A program made the translations under genes and the position numbers. Below are positions 10,211-20,196 of a stretch of DNA of 64,000 nucleotides, piece by piece; positions within the stretch are counted from its first letter, which is position 1; each line of letters starts with the position of its first letter. The notes under the pieces were generated by a model. It saw nothing but the letters and a program-made list of their open reading frames with translations, searched no databases and was not told the DNA's origin. Origin of the DNA: Methanomicrobia archaeon (lineage in GTDB: Archaea; Halobacteriota; Bog-38; Methanoflorentales; Methanoflorentaceae); NCBI GenBank assembly GCA_015660915.1, contig JACTTZ010000006.1, forward strand, positions 1 to 64,000, in the 5' to 3' direction.

Positions 10211-11061
10211 TAAAGCATTGCCTCCTTCGACCCCGTACCGTTATATCGGTTATTTGTAATAACGTTTATTAATATACCAGGCAAGAGCGTCAAATCTTTT
10301 ATAACAAGATCGGCTGCTTCGAAGAGCGTTGTGGGACGCTCCTCTTTCTGTTGTACCGTTAACACTCCAAGGTCCGCGGCTTTGAGTGCGGGAATATCGT
10401 TAATCCCATCGCCTACCATTACGACGTATCTATATTCTTTCTTTAGCTGGTAGACGAGCTGTTCCTTTGCGCTGGGAGTTGCGATGTCTCGAACGTTGTC
10501 ATATGGAATATCAATGCGATCAGCAAGTGCGTATAGCGTGTTTTTCGCATCACCTGAAGCTACGTATATGTCGCCTCCAGCTCGTTTTAGTTCATTAACA
10601 ACAGGAAGGGCTGACTCGAAGAGTTCACCGCAGGTAGCGAGAACGTAGGGTATCTGGCCTTGCTCGATATCAACGATTGCTGCACTGCCGGTGAAATCAG
10701 ACGCGCTGCAACTCTTGCTGACTTCTCTGACAACGTCGACTAAGTCCTTTACGCGACTCCTTTCATCCTGTGCGACGGCGTTTAGAACCTTCGTCTTTGC
10801 AACGGCGACGTTCGCGCAAACGACTACAAGATCCACGTTGTATTTACTCAAGAAATCGGCGATTGAAAGGTCAGTTGGGACGCCTTCTAAGTCCTTAGGA
10901 ATGTCCAACTGAAACACGGCGAGTACGTAGTCCTCACGCGTTCCTACGAAACTGAGCGATACTATCTGATGCAAGAAAGTGCCTTTCTCGATATCCTTAG
11001 CTACGCGATATTTCTCTAGAAGCGTTCCGGCGCAGTCGAATACAACGGCAAAATCTTTCAT
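10210..11061 (-). CDS. HAD-superfamily soluble P-type ATPase-like phosphatase (MCR-cluster associated)
   Basis: DCAGTLLEK motif I, GDGINDIPALKAADLGV motif IV; stop overlaps atwA start (TAATG). Start taken at MKDFAVVFDCAGT. Confidence 0.8.
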   Translation of the reverse strand: MKDFAVVFDCAGTLLEKYRVAKDIEKGTFLHQIVSLSFVGTREDYVLAVFQLDIPKDLEGVPTDLSIADFLSKYNVDLVVVCANVAVAKTKVLNAVAQDERSRVKDLVDVVREVSKSCSASDFTGSAAIVDIEQGQIPYVLATCGELFESALPVVNELKRAGGDIYVASGDAKNTLYALADRIDIPYDNVRDIATPSAKEQLVYQLKKEYRYVVMVGDGINDIPALKAADLGVLTVQQKEERPTTLFEAADLVIKDLTLLPGILINVITNNRYNGTGSKEAML

Positions 11062-11182
11062 TACTGCTACCCTGCGTTTTGCTTTCAACCGTGTGATAAA
11101 AAACGGCTATGTCGAGAGAAATGCGTGAAATGATAAATAAGATCAGAGCGCTCAGCAACTAACGAGCCCACATCAAGAGCGC

Positions 11183-11425
11183 TTACTTGCTTCCTTCGGG
11201 GGCAACATCATCCGAAACGATGATGATATCGCCAACACTTATGATTTTCGACCAAGGAACAATTGTTTCCCCTTTAAGCATTCCTTTTGAGACGTCGAGC
11301 GAAATCTCCTTGTTGTCCCAGTTGATGAGAACGTCTTTTACTTTTCCCACGTTGACCCCGCTTAGCGTCGAAACGTCTTTATGCAATACTCCACGCGTCA
11401 TTCTGACACCCCTTTGATATTGCAC
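11183..11425 (-). CDS. PRC-barrel domain protein
   Basis: GVNVGKVKDVLINWDNKEISLDVSKGMLKGETIVPWSKIISVGDIIIV. Confidence 0.8.
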   Translation of the reverse strand: MQYQRGVRMTRGVLHKDVSTLSGVNVGKVKDVLINWDNKEISLDVSKGMLKGETIVPWSKIISVGDIIIVSDDVAPEGSK

Positions 11426-11567
11426 GTCGTGTTATGTATAAAAAATGTTGCTTTGCGCGTCTTTTAATCAAGCATTACATTCTTCAGATCGGTGTCTCTG
11501 AGGTTCACGAGCCGTGCATCATTACACATATTTAACGAGCAGAGGCTTTTAAGTATAGCTGACAGCG

Positions 11568-13403
11568 TTAGCGCTGGCCCTGTCTCTTTTCGAGCTTCTC
11601 TGCGTCGATCACACCTTTTCCGCTGTCAACTGGGAGCTCCTGCTCTCTGATATTTAGCGGAGTTGCCTTATACCAGAAGCTGTTGAATAGCTCCTTTTCA
11701 ATAAAGATAAACTCAGAAATGTCCGTTTTAAACGCCGACTTATATATTACGTTATCCACGTCGCCAGTGTCGTAAATATAGCTCGTTCCAAGCAGTTTGT
11801 CATCATCGGATATAAAGATCCCCGCGCCAGTTTCCGATTCAAGATGCCGAATTTCAAAGTATTTTGTCAGCAGACGCGCTTCTTCGATATTGACGTTCTC
11901 GATAGGGGCGAGCAAACGATAGATAATCTTCGGCATCTCTCTATCTTTGATTAAGTTATAGAGCCGTTTTACTCCCATTCGAGTTTGTATGACGTTGAAT
12001 TCGTTCTTCGACCTATCGAGCATCTCGTAGAAAGCTTTGTAGACATTCTCCCGCTTCTTGATCACTTGTATCGTCTGTACGACTCGACCTGCCGTTAGCT
12101 CTTGTTCTCTGTACCGTAGCTCGATTCCTGAGTGCCACATGTCTTCCATCATCGAGTGCTGCGTTTCGACAAAGCTCTGCGTGTTCGTATAAATTGAATT
12201 ATAGAGCTCTGCGCCCTTGTCACTAAAGGAGTACAAGAGCACTTGCATTGCTTGTTGGTCAATGATGACACCGGTGCTGTGTACAATCTGAGGAATATGA
12301 CGGACGTCTGCGTATTGGGCGATGTCCTGTGCCGCTTGCAGATTATCCTTGTTAATTTCAGCCATCACAATAACGCTTATGCCTCGCTGCCGCGCGTCCT
12401 TTGGGATAAGTGGGGCCAAAACAGGCACAGCTTCACCCCTAATCCACAAGAATATCTCGTTTTGGGCCGTATTTATCAGCGAGGTGAAGTCTCGAACAAT
12501 CTCTTGGTAATCGGTAATAACGCGCGTGACCTCGACGGGCTTACCCGTCTCAATCTCCTGTATCCTAAAACGGGATTCTATCCCTCTTTCCCACAGTGTT
12601 TGAAACACGGAACTCTGGATTTCAATGAATCCGCTATTGTTTGACCACAGTGACGGGGTAAGTTCGACTGTCTCCAACTCGTCCAGATCCTTCTTAACGC
12701 CAGTGTACATGGCCTCCTTGCAGTCTGAAATGACGATCGCGATATTGCTCATCATTGGTGAGTGCCGTATGTTAAAACACGTCGAGAGTCGCTTCACGAC
12801 GTCGACGTTGCTTTGGGTAACCGGAAGCAGAATCCTCAGCTCTTCGATCTTGCATCTTCCAACGCTGTCAACAAAATAATCGCACAATACTTTAACCCAT
12901 CGAGGAAGCCAAAACTCGGTAGAGATGATCCAAAGCCTTTTCTCTGTCGCTTCGAACATCTCGAGACGCCTGTTTATGATGTCGTCTTTGTCATAGAGAA
13001 CAGAAAAGCCCTCTTCGATCGGGCACCATTCAAGAGGCAAGCCTTGCGCTTTTGTGCGTTCAACGTCCCATAGCTCCAATAGCTCATCTCGCGCATCGCT
13101 CAGGTGCTGCAACTTCGTGGTCTCTTTATCAATGGTAGGATTGATTAAGGGGGCTGGATAAGCTGCGAGGAACGTTTCCGGATTTGTCGATATATGCTTG
13201 GCAAGTCCTTTTTTCGACAGCTCCCGTAGGACGTCGTTCGAAGCGCGACTAGTAAGATGAAGCGATTCGGCTATTTCATTAGCAGTTCTTCGTCCGGCTT
13301 GTAACAGGTGAAGGTACACCTCTCCTGCTTCCTTGTCGAGACCGAACTCCGAAAAAAGAGCCAATATATCTGCAGGCATTTTGTTCTTGGGCACCCCCCT
13401 CAC
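11568..13403 (-). CDS. TrmB-family transcriptional regulator with three C-terminal TrmB/PLD-like sensor repeats
   Basis: N-terminal TrmB wHTH (FGLDKEAGEVYLHLLQAGRRTANEIAESL) followed by three repeats ending ...R.QE(I/L). Confidence 0.85.
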   Translation of the reverse strand: MRGVPKNKMPADILALFSEFGLDKEAGEVYLHLLQAGRRTANEIAESLHLTSRASNDVLRELSKKGLAKHISTNPETFLAAYPAPLINPTIDKETTKLQHLSDARDELLELWDVERTKAQGLPLEWCPIEEGFSVLYDKDDIINRRLEMFEATEKRLWIISTEFWLPRWVKVLCDYFVDSVGRCKIEELRILLPVTQSNVDVVKRLSTCFNIRHSPMMSNIAIVISDCKEAMYTGVKKDLDELETVELTPSLWSNNSGFIEIQSSVFQTLWERGIESRFRIQEIETGKPVEVTRVITDYQEIVRDFTSLINTAQNEIFLWIRGEAVPVLAPLIPKDARQRGISVIVMAEINKDNLQAAQDIAQYADVRHIPQIVHSTGVIIDQQAMQVLLYSFSDKGAELYNSIYTNTQSFVETQHSMMEDMWHSGIELRYREQELTAGRVVQTIQVIKKRENVYKAFYEMLDRSKNEFNVIQTRMGVKRLYNLIKDREMPKIIYRLLAPIENVNIEEARLLTKYFEIRHLESETGAGIFISDDDKLLGTSYIYDTGDVDNVIYKSAFKTDISEFIFIEKELFNSFWYKATPLNIREQELPVDSGKGVIDAEKLEKRQGQR

Positions 13404-13496
13404 CGCTTCGAGCGACGAGTTATGAAAACATCTTGGCTTGTACTCGTGAAGTCATTTGAACGCTGCTGCGACTGCATTTACGTGCTTGTTCGTCGT

Positions 13497-13913
13497 TCAG
13501 GCGATTCTTTTTCCTGCGTTTGGCCCTGGAGCAATGTCATAGACTTCCGTGACCTTTATTATTGCACAGCCCTTTGCGGGTAGTTTTTCACTTCGGCTCT
13601 TGATCTTCTGTTTCATCATCTCGTAATCAGGTCCTTCAGTCACGTAGTTAGCTACGCCCTTGACTTGATACCCTTCATAACCCTCCCACGAGGTAAGGGC
13701 AACGCTGGAATTTGGTTTCTTTAAGTTGTCGGCAGTTTTGTGCCAATGGTTGTCACCGATGAGAATGGTCTCGGAATCTTTTACGATGATGAATTGATTT
13801 GGTACCACATTTGGCACACCGGCATCACTCACCGTTGCGAACACTAAAGTCTTCACCGCATTTATGTTGTTGACTACCTTTTCTGGCAAGTTCGTCATTA
13901 TATGTACCTCCAT
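13497..13913 (-). CDS. Pyridoxamine 5'-phosphate oxidase family (FMN-binding split barrel) protein
   Basis: LVFATVSDAGVPNVVPNQFIIVKDSETILIGDNHWHKTADNLKKPNSSVAL. Confidence 0.85.
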   Translation of the reverse strand: MEVHIMTNLPEKVVNNINAVKTLVFATVSDAGVPNVVPNQFIIVKDSETILIGDNHWHKTADNLKKPNSSVALTSWEGYEGYQVKGVANYVTEGPDYEMMKQKIKSRSEKLPAKGCAIIKVTEVYDIAPGPNAGKRIA

Positions 13914-13966
13914 TTTGTTAATTATGAATAGAGCACTTGGCGATAATAAAAATCTTTCTCTGGCTC

Positions 13967-14116
13967 AGAGAGGGCCGAGCTGCCCCTCCAACTAACGGGT
14001 GGGAGGCTACACAGTCTGCTAATGCGCCATACAAAAGGATAGATGGGACTGAGATCGCAGCGCCTGGGCGAAGGATACGCCCCGTCGAGGAGACGAGAAG
14101 ACGAATAACCCTCTCT
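13967..14116. ncRNA. Candidate structured RNA (strand uncertain)
   Basis: Perfect 8-bp closing helix AGAGAGGG(13967-13974)/CCCTCTCT(14109-14116) enclosing four further perfect helices of 4-5 bp. Confidence 0.4.
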
Positions 14117-14189
14117 ACGGAGCTTGCGCCTCAGTTGCGGCTGCTTATTTAAAAAAGTGCATATTGCATCACTTACATATGTACACAAG

Positions 14190-14660
14190 ATGCTTAGAAC
14201 ATACGTACTTGACGCATCGGCATTTATTTATGGCGTTCAAGTCTCTGGCACCATATACACTGTTCCTGAGGTGACCCGCGAGTTGAGAAGCTCTGAAGCG
14301 GAAGTAGCGCTGCAAGAGTTTCTAAAAGAGGGACTGAAAATCGAACCCCCCGTAAAAAAGGATGTAGCCCTCGTTACGGAAAAGGCTAAGTCTACAGGTG
14401 ACTATCTCAGGCTGTCTCAAGCTGATATAGACTTGCTGGCTAAAGCACTCGAAGTAAGCGGCACGCTGGTTACGGATGATTATTCCATTCAAAATGTCGC
14501 TACGCGCCTCGGCATTGAGACACAACAGATCCAGCAGGCGCGCATCAGACGCGTGCTCAAATGGAGGCGCAGGTGCGTTGGATGTGGTCGGTTGTATGAG
14601 TCGGAAACGATCTGCCCTGTCTGTGGATCTGATGTAAAACTTAAGCCGATAACGCGGTAA
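14190..14660 (+). CDS. nob1: Nob1-type PIN-domain endonuclease with Zn ribbon
   Basis: YVLDASAFIYG PIN start, TDDYSIQNVA, C-terminal CVGCGRLYESETICPVCGSDV; TATTTAAA box ~40 nt upstream. Confidence 0.85.
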   Translation: MLRTYVLDASAFIYGVQVSGTIYTVPEVTRELRSSEAEVALQEFLKEGLKIEPPVKKDVALVTEKAKSTGDYLRLSQADIDLLAKALEVSGTLVTDDYSIQNVATRLGIETQQIQQARIRRVLKWRRRCVGCGRLYESETICPVCGSDVKLKPITR

Positions 14661-14688
14661 TTGCCGATGGCTGTAATGGAGTACTAAC

Positions 14689-15282
14689 ATGAACGATTTG
14701 AATGACCTCATAAGCAAGGCGCAAGAACTGCACGAGAAAGGGTTGCGTTCGGGCGAGATAGCTGACGAACTGAACATATCGCGAGAGACGGCAACGTGGC
14801 TTCTGACCCGCTCCGAGACCTCACGAGAGCCTGCGCCAAAGGACATATACGTAAATTGGAGTGAGATTGGGCAAAATGCAGAGCGGCTCAGGCTCGTTTC
14901 GCTCGCGCTAGTCGATATGATCTTGGAAACGGGCGATCCTGACGTGGTAGTCGGGGTTGCGTTAAGTGGCCTGCCTCTTGCCACGCTGGTCGCAGACGAA
15001 ATAGGAGCAGAACTTGCGGTATTTGTTCCTCAAAAGCAAAGGGGACCTCAGGATGACGGCATCAAGGGATCATTCAGTCAAAACTTTGCCGATATTGCGG
15101 GAAAAAGTTGTGCGATCGTAGATGACGTGATAACTACTGGCAGCACCGCAACCGAAATTGTCGAGGTCATCAAAGAGATGCAAGCAACGCCGCTCTCGGT
15201 CGCAGTTCTTATTAACAAGAAGGGAATCAGTCAAGTCCAGAATGTTCCGATAAGGTCGCTTGTTCAAATCACCATCTTCTGA
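14689..15282 (+). CDS. gfcR: HTH + phosphoribosyltransferase regulator (GfcR / orotate PRTase-like)
   Basis: N-terminal HTH (GLRSGEIADELNISRETATWLL) and PRPP loop CAIVDDVITTGSTATE. Confidence 0.82.
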   Translation: MNDLNDLISKAQELHEKGLRSGEIADELNISRETATWLLTRSETSREPAPKDIYVNWSEIGQNAERLRLVSLALVDMILETGDPDVVVGVALSGLPLATLVADEIGAELAVFVPQKQRGPQDDGIKGSFSQNFADIAGKSCAIVDDVITTGSTATEIVEVIKEMQATPLSVAVLINKKGISQVQNVPIRSLVQITIF

Positions 15283-15306
15283 TGGCTCAGACTCGCAGGG
15301 ATACAA

Positions 15307-18213
15307 TTGACAGCTTCCGAACTTGACGAAATTCGAGCAATTGAGCGCAAATGGCAGGACCGTTGGTTTCACGATAAGATATTTGAGCCAAAAAGCACGG
15401 GGTCGAAAAAGTACTTTTTGACGACACCGTATCCGTACACGAGCGGACCGCAGCACATAGGCCACACGCGGACGTATAATGTGGCCGACATTCACGCCCG
15501 GTTTATGAGAATGAACGGCCACAACGTCTTGTGGCCGATGGCGTGGCACATTACGGGGACCCCCATTCTCGCCATTAGCTCGTGCATAGAGCGTCGCGAG
15601 AACGCGACGATAGCACTTTATAAGAACTATATTCGACTTTATGAGGGAGACGAGTCGCGCGTAGAGAAGATCGTCAATTCGTTTGTCGATCCCTGGAATA
15701 TCGCGAACTATTTTGCAGCTAAGATCGTTCCGGATTTCCAGAAGATGGGGTTCTCCATAGACTGGTCTAGGCAGTTTACCACCGGAGACCCGATCTACAA
15801 TCAGTTCATTCGCTGGCAGTACGGTAAGCTGATGGAACTTGGGCTCATCGTCCGCGGACAGCACCCGGTACTCTTCTGCACGATCGATCAAAATGCCGTT
15901 GGCGAAGACGATATCGCCGGCGGCGACGTTGAGAAGATATCAATTGACGACTACGTTGGGATCAAGTTCTCGTTGGGTGACGCATATATCGTCACGGCAA
16001 CGTTACGTCCTGAAACGGTGTTTGCGGCGACAAATCTCTGGGTTGCTCCGAGCGCGACCTATGTCAAAGCCTACGTCGACGGCGAGACGTGGATTATCTC
16101 TCAGCAAAGCGCATCAAAGCTGCGCTATCAGCAGCGCGAAGTGACCATCGTTGAGGAGTTTCGCGGCACGGACCTCTTGGGGGCCCACTGCATCAGCCCC
16201 CTCGGACGCAAAATGACGATTCTCCCGGCGTCCTTCGTCGATGCCGATCACGGCACCGGAATCGTCATGAGCGTCCCCGCTCACGCGCCCTACGATTGGG
16301 CAGCGCTGAACGACCTGAAGCAGCAGCGGGATATAAGCGCGGATGTCGACCTCTATCACTTAGGCAGCGAAGTTGAAGCTATACAGCCGATCTCTCTTGT
16401 AAAAATTGACGGATATGGCGATTTTCCAGCCGTTGAACTATGCGAACGGTATGGCGTGCGATCGCAACATGACGATAAGACGCTAAGCCGCATTACAAAC
16501 CTACTCTATAGGGAAGAGTTCTATACTGGCGTTCTTAAGCAAACGGCGCAGCAATTTGAAGGCCGGCTTGTACGCGACGTAAAGCAGGATATCGTTGAGT
16601 TTCTCAAGGGCCAAAATGCCGCATCAACGATTTACGAGACTTCAGCAAAAGGACTCTGTCGATGCGGCGGTAGCGTGGTCGTCGCTATTGAGCCAGGCCA
16701 ATACTTTCTCAACTATGGCGACCCTCAGTGGAAAGAAAAGGCATTTGAATTGTTAGACCAGCTTAAAATTGTGCCCGAGGCGTATCGGGCACAATTCGTT
16801 CAGACGTTTCAGTGGCTCGATCAACGGCCGTGCGTGAGGCGGAGAGGTCTCGGCACGCAATTTCCATTCTCCAAAGAGCACTGGATCATTGAGCCACTCT
16901 CTGATTCCGTTATCTATATGGCGCTTTATACGGTCATCAAACACCTGCGCGAGTGCGACCCCGAGCGGCTCACGCCCGCTTCTTTTGACTATATTTTTCT
17001 CGGCAAGGGCGATCCGACCAATGTAAGCCAGCAGACAGGTCTGTCACCGGCGGTGCTCAGGGCGGCGCGAGACGAGTTCACGTATTGGTACCCCAACGAT
17101 CACCGGCATACCGCCGTCGCCCACATATCCAATCACTTGAGCTTCTTCTTGTTCCATCACGCGATACTCTTTCCTAAGACGTGTTGGCCGCGGCTCGTGA
17201 CCCTTAATGAGCTTCTGATTCGTGAAGGGGTGAAGATGTCGAAGAGCAAGGGCAACGTAATCCCCATAGCCACCGTTCCGGAGGTCTACAGCGCGGACCT
17301 CGTGAGGCTCAGTCTGGTTTCCATCGCTGATCTCAATTCAACTGTTGATTGGATGGAACAAGAAGTCGAGATGGTCAAAAAGAGGCTTCTGCGGTTTTGG
17401 TACTCAGCGAAGAGTGACGTCGAGGCTGGGCGGCCGGAGTATGACGAGGAGCTCTCTTTTGCGAGTAAATGGATTCTGGCAGCGACCAACGCCATGGTGT
17501 CAAGAGCTTCTGAAGCGGCTCATCAATTCTCATATAGGAAGTACGTAACGGAAGCGTTTTTTGAGCAGTTAAATCGGGTCGAAGAGTACAAATCGATGAT
17601 TTTAGACAATGACGAGCGGCGTCGCGTACTCTGGGACGTCACAGACGTATGGCTTCGGGTGCTGGCGCCGGTCGTTCCGCATATTGCTGAAGAATTGTGG
17701 GAGAGAATGCAAAACGTTGGCTACATCTCCTTGGCGGCATTCCCGCTCTATGATAACCTTCACGCTGAAACACTTGCGCAAAAGCGCTTCCTCGACGGCG
17801 TTATTGGCGACATCTCAAACATTCAAGCCGCTATAAGACGGGAAACCGAGTCAGTTTTTATCTATCTTGCAGCCGCGTGGAAGTACCAACTCTACGCAGT
17901 AGCAGAGGGGCTTGACGACCTCTCTATTAAAAAAATTATGGCTCGAGCCAAGGAAAACCCAGATCTGCGAACGCGTTTGAAAGAAATAGCTCAGATCGCG
18001 CCCGGTCTCGCAAAATCGTTCGCTCACGAACCCGCCTCTGACAGCACGCTGGGTTTTGAGGCTGAATCGGAAACTCTGCGTGCCGCTAAGGAGTACTTGA
18101 CTCGAAAATTTCGGAAACGTGTGTACATATGCGTAGAAAACTCCGAGACGTACGATCCTGCGAATCGTGCGAGGCGAGCGCTTCCGGCGAAACCGGCAAT
18201 CTACGTCGAATAG
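15307..18213 (+). CDS. leuS: Leucyl-tRNA synthetase
   Basis: HIGH-like QHIGHTRTYNVADIHARF, KMSKSKGNVIP, archaeal LeuRS length 968 aa; TTG start. Confidence 0.95.
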   Translation: MTASELDEIRAIERKWQDRWFHDKIFEPKSTGSKKYFLTTPYPYTSGPQHIGHTRTYNVADIHARFMRMNGHNVLWPMAWHITGTPILAISSCIERRENATIALYKNYIRLYEGDESRVEKIVNSFVDPWNIANYFAAKIVPDFQKMGFSIDWSRQFTTGDPIYNQFIRWQYGKLMELGLIVRGQHPVLFCTIDQNAVGEDDIAGGDVEKISIDDYVGIKFSLGDAYIVTATLRPETVFAATNLWVAPSATYVKAYVDGETWIISQQSASKLRYQQREVTIVEEFRGTDLLGAHCISPLGRKMTILPASFVDADHGTGIVMSVPAHAPYDWAALNDLKQQRDISADVDLYHLGSEVEAIQPISLVKIDGYGDFPAVELCERYGVRSQHDDKTLSRITNLLYREEFYTGVLKQTAQQFEGRLVRDVKQDIVEFLKGQNAASTIYETSAKGLCRCGGSVVVAIEPGQYFLNYGDPQWKEKAFELLDQLKIVPEAYRAQFVQTFQWLDQRPCVRRRGLGTQFPFSKEHWIIEPLSDSVIYMALYTVIKHLRECDPERLTPASFDYIFLGKGDPTNVSQQTGLSPAVLRAARDEFTYWYPNDHRHTAVAHISNHLSFFLFHHAILFPKTCWPRLVTLNELLIREGVKMSKSKGNVIPIATVPEVYSADLVRLSLVSIADLNSTVDWMEQEVEMVKKRLLRFWYSAKSDVEAGRPEYDEELSFASKWILAATNAMVSRASEAAHQFSYRKYVTEAFFEQLNRVEEYKSMILDNDERRRVLWDVTDVWLRVLAPVVPHIAEELWERMQNVGYISLAAFPLYDNLHAETLAQKRFLDGVIGDISNIQAAIRRETESVFIYLAAAWKYQLYAVAEGLDDLSIKKIMARAKENPDLRTRLKEIAQIAPGLAKSFAHEPASDSTLGFEAESETLRAAKEYLTRKFRKRVYICVENSETYDPANRARRALPAKPAIYVE

Positions 18214-18235
18214 GACGGATGAAGAGACGGATAAA

Positions 18236-18565
18236 TCAGGCGTCTTCGGTGCGTTTTACCGCTTCTTGAGCTTTTTTGGCCCGCTGTTTTGCCGTGTATC
18301 CGGTTGCTTTTTCCAGAAAGCAGCGGAACCGCGCATTCGTATTGATCATCAACGCGTCAGAAACGTCTTTCCTGGATTCAGTTTCGACGATTAACGTGTC
18401 ACTCACGCGTATCGTCAGCTTTCGTAGTGCCCCGTAGCTTAAAACGTATTCTTCGTCGCTTACGTTGATGTCTGCCCCAAAGCACGCTTTGAGCGCTTCT
18501 ACAATGCGCTCGTGGGCCCCCTTTTTGAATCCTCGTTTGAACGGAAATTCTTGGATTGTAATCAC
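18236..18565 (-). CDS. DUF5611-like conserved archaeal protein
   Basis: 109-aa basic protein resembling methanogen DUF5611 family. Confidence 0.55.
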   Translation of the reverse strand: MITIQEFPFKRGFKKGAHERIVEALKACFGADINVSDEEYVLSYGALRKLTIRVSDTLIVETESRKDVSDALMINTNARFRCFLEKATGYTAKQRAKKAQEAVKRTEDA

Positions 18566-18745
18566 GACCTAAATGATGATACTCGTAAGGGTCCTTTAAA
18601 AGCGTATTGTTTATATGCCTCCCGGATCGCAGCCGGATGGTGGCACTCAGCGATCAAGAGACGGGCTGTGGAACGGTTCGACAAAGTATTTAGTTGGTAA
18701 GGGGTTATTGTTCAGGGAGTGAGCAACTGTGGACGCTGATACATT

Positions 18746-19495
18746 ATGAAAGCCGGAACGACTGATAGCGAATACGTGAACATAATTGTTGAAGAAGGGG
18801 TGAGCTCAAAAAACCCTGTCATCCTCGAAGGATTCCCTGGGATCGGACTCGTCGGTAATATTGTGGCTACACAAATAGCATCGGAGCTCAAGATGAAGCA
18901 CATAGGAACCATCGAATCTCGCCTGTTTCCGCCGATTACGGTGCTCTTTGATGGACTCGCGTACGCCCCTGTTAGAATCTATGAAGACCCTCAAAATAAC
19001 TTCATCGTTGTATTATCAGATATTCTCATTCACCCGATGATTGCTTACGATATCGGGAAAACGGTTGTTAACTGGGCGCAGAGCCTGAACGCAAGGCTCA
19101 ACATACCCATTGCTGGCATCGCTACGATGCGCGAGCAACGCACCGTCTATGCTGCAGCAACTGGTGCCGAGCAACTAAATCTCGTGAAAGATAAAGCTGA
19201 GACTTTGGTTACCGGAAGTATCTCAGGTATTGCGGGCAGCATCATGAATGAGAGCCACATAAGTAAGCTACCGGCACTTTGTCTCTTGGGCGAAACCCAG
19301 GGCCCTACCCCTGATCCCCGCGCAGCGGCTCGTGTAATCGACGTGGTAAGCGACGTATTGCAGGTGGCTATCAGCACACAGAAGCTAATTGAGGAAGCGG
19401 ACCAGATCGAAACAGAGCTACACAAGCTTGCAGAACAGGTCCAAGGGGCGGAACTCGTCGAAACAAAAGGGCCAACTCAGGTCATGTACGGGTGA
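18746..19495 (+). CDS. PAC2-family proteasome assembly chaperone-like protein
   Basis: PVILEGFPGIGLVGNIVATQIASEL; PALCLLGETQGPTPDPRAA. Confidence 0.88.
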   Translation: MKAGTTDSEYVNIIVEEGVSSKNPVILEGFPGIGLVGNIVATQIASELKMKHIGTIESRLFPPITVLFDGLAYAPVRIYEDPQNNFIVVLSDILIHPMIAYDIGKTVVNWAQSLNARLNIPIAGIATMREQRTVYAAATGAEQLNLVKDKAETLVTGSISGIAGSIMNESHISKLPALCLLGETQGPTPDPRAAARVIDVVSDVLQVAISTQKLIEEADQIETELHKLAEQVQGAELVETKGPTQVMYG

Positions 19496-19500
19496 GCACA

Positions 19501-19892
19501 TGAGACATCTAGCTTTGACCGGAATTTCAAAAGAATCAATCGACGACCTTGTCACAAAGCGCGTTAGAACTTTTGAGTTGCGAAGCGCCCACAACATCCC
19601 CATTGTTTTTGAAGCTCACGTCGGTGACGAATTGTTTGTGACAGACACGAGTCGTCACGATCTTGCGATCGGCACGACTGGTATATTGGCCCGCGTACGC
19701 GATAAAACCATTTCAATGCACAAAGTCTCACACCGCATTGGCGACTTCTATGAAGAACGCGAACTCATGTCAGCCCGCGTTCAGCTTGAGCTGCGCGAGC
19801 ACACGTGTCGGCTGCGAGCTGTTGAGGACGAAGGTCCAGGGAAGCTCTTAGCAGTGGAGACCGCTGAAGTATGCCACTATGAAGGTCGGTGA
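19501..19892 (+). CDS. DUF473-like conserved methanogen protein
   Basis: LTGISKESIDDL..RTFELRSAHNIPIVFEAHVGDELFVT; overlaps/adjoins PAC2 gene. Confidence 0.6.
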
Positions 19893-20121
19893 AGTGATCT
19901 GGACCTAAACTGAAACAGTTCCAGGCAAGCTGAGACGCAGCGAAACGCTTTGTGATGCTTAGGGGCAAGGGCATGAGCGTCGAGATCGTGCGTACCAGTG
20001 CTTGTGGCATCACTGCTATAGGACGTTTAAACGGCGGGAGCTGCTAAAAATGCGACCGCGTTGCTTAATCGCCATTGTTTTAAGACACTATAAGTATGAG
20101 TTGCTAGCATGTGGAATAACG

Positions 20122-20196
20122 GGGCCCGTGGCTTAGTCAGGATATAGCACCGGCCTTCTAAGCCGGTGGTCGAGGGTTCAAATCCCCCCGGGTCCG
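20122..20196 (+). tRNA. tRNA-Arg (anticodon TCT)
   Basis: Acceptor GGGCCCG/CGGGTCC, anticodon arm CCGGC CTTCTAA GCCGG, T-arm GAGGGTTCAAATCCC(C). Confidence 0.95.

Noticed and set aside
13922-14188. 88-aa minus-strand ORF over the intergenic RNA candidate
   Set aside because: Composition is not protein-like and the DNA shows paired helices; better explained as noncoding.
19893-20120. C/D box guide RNA upstream of tRNA-Arg
   Set aside because: gtgat and ctga fragments present but no properly spaced C/D'/C'/D set.
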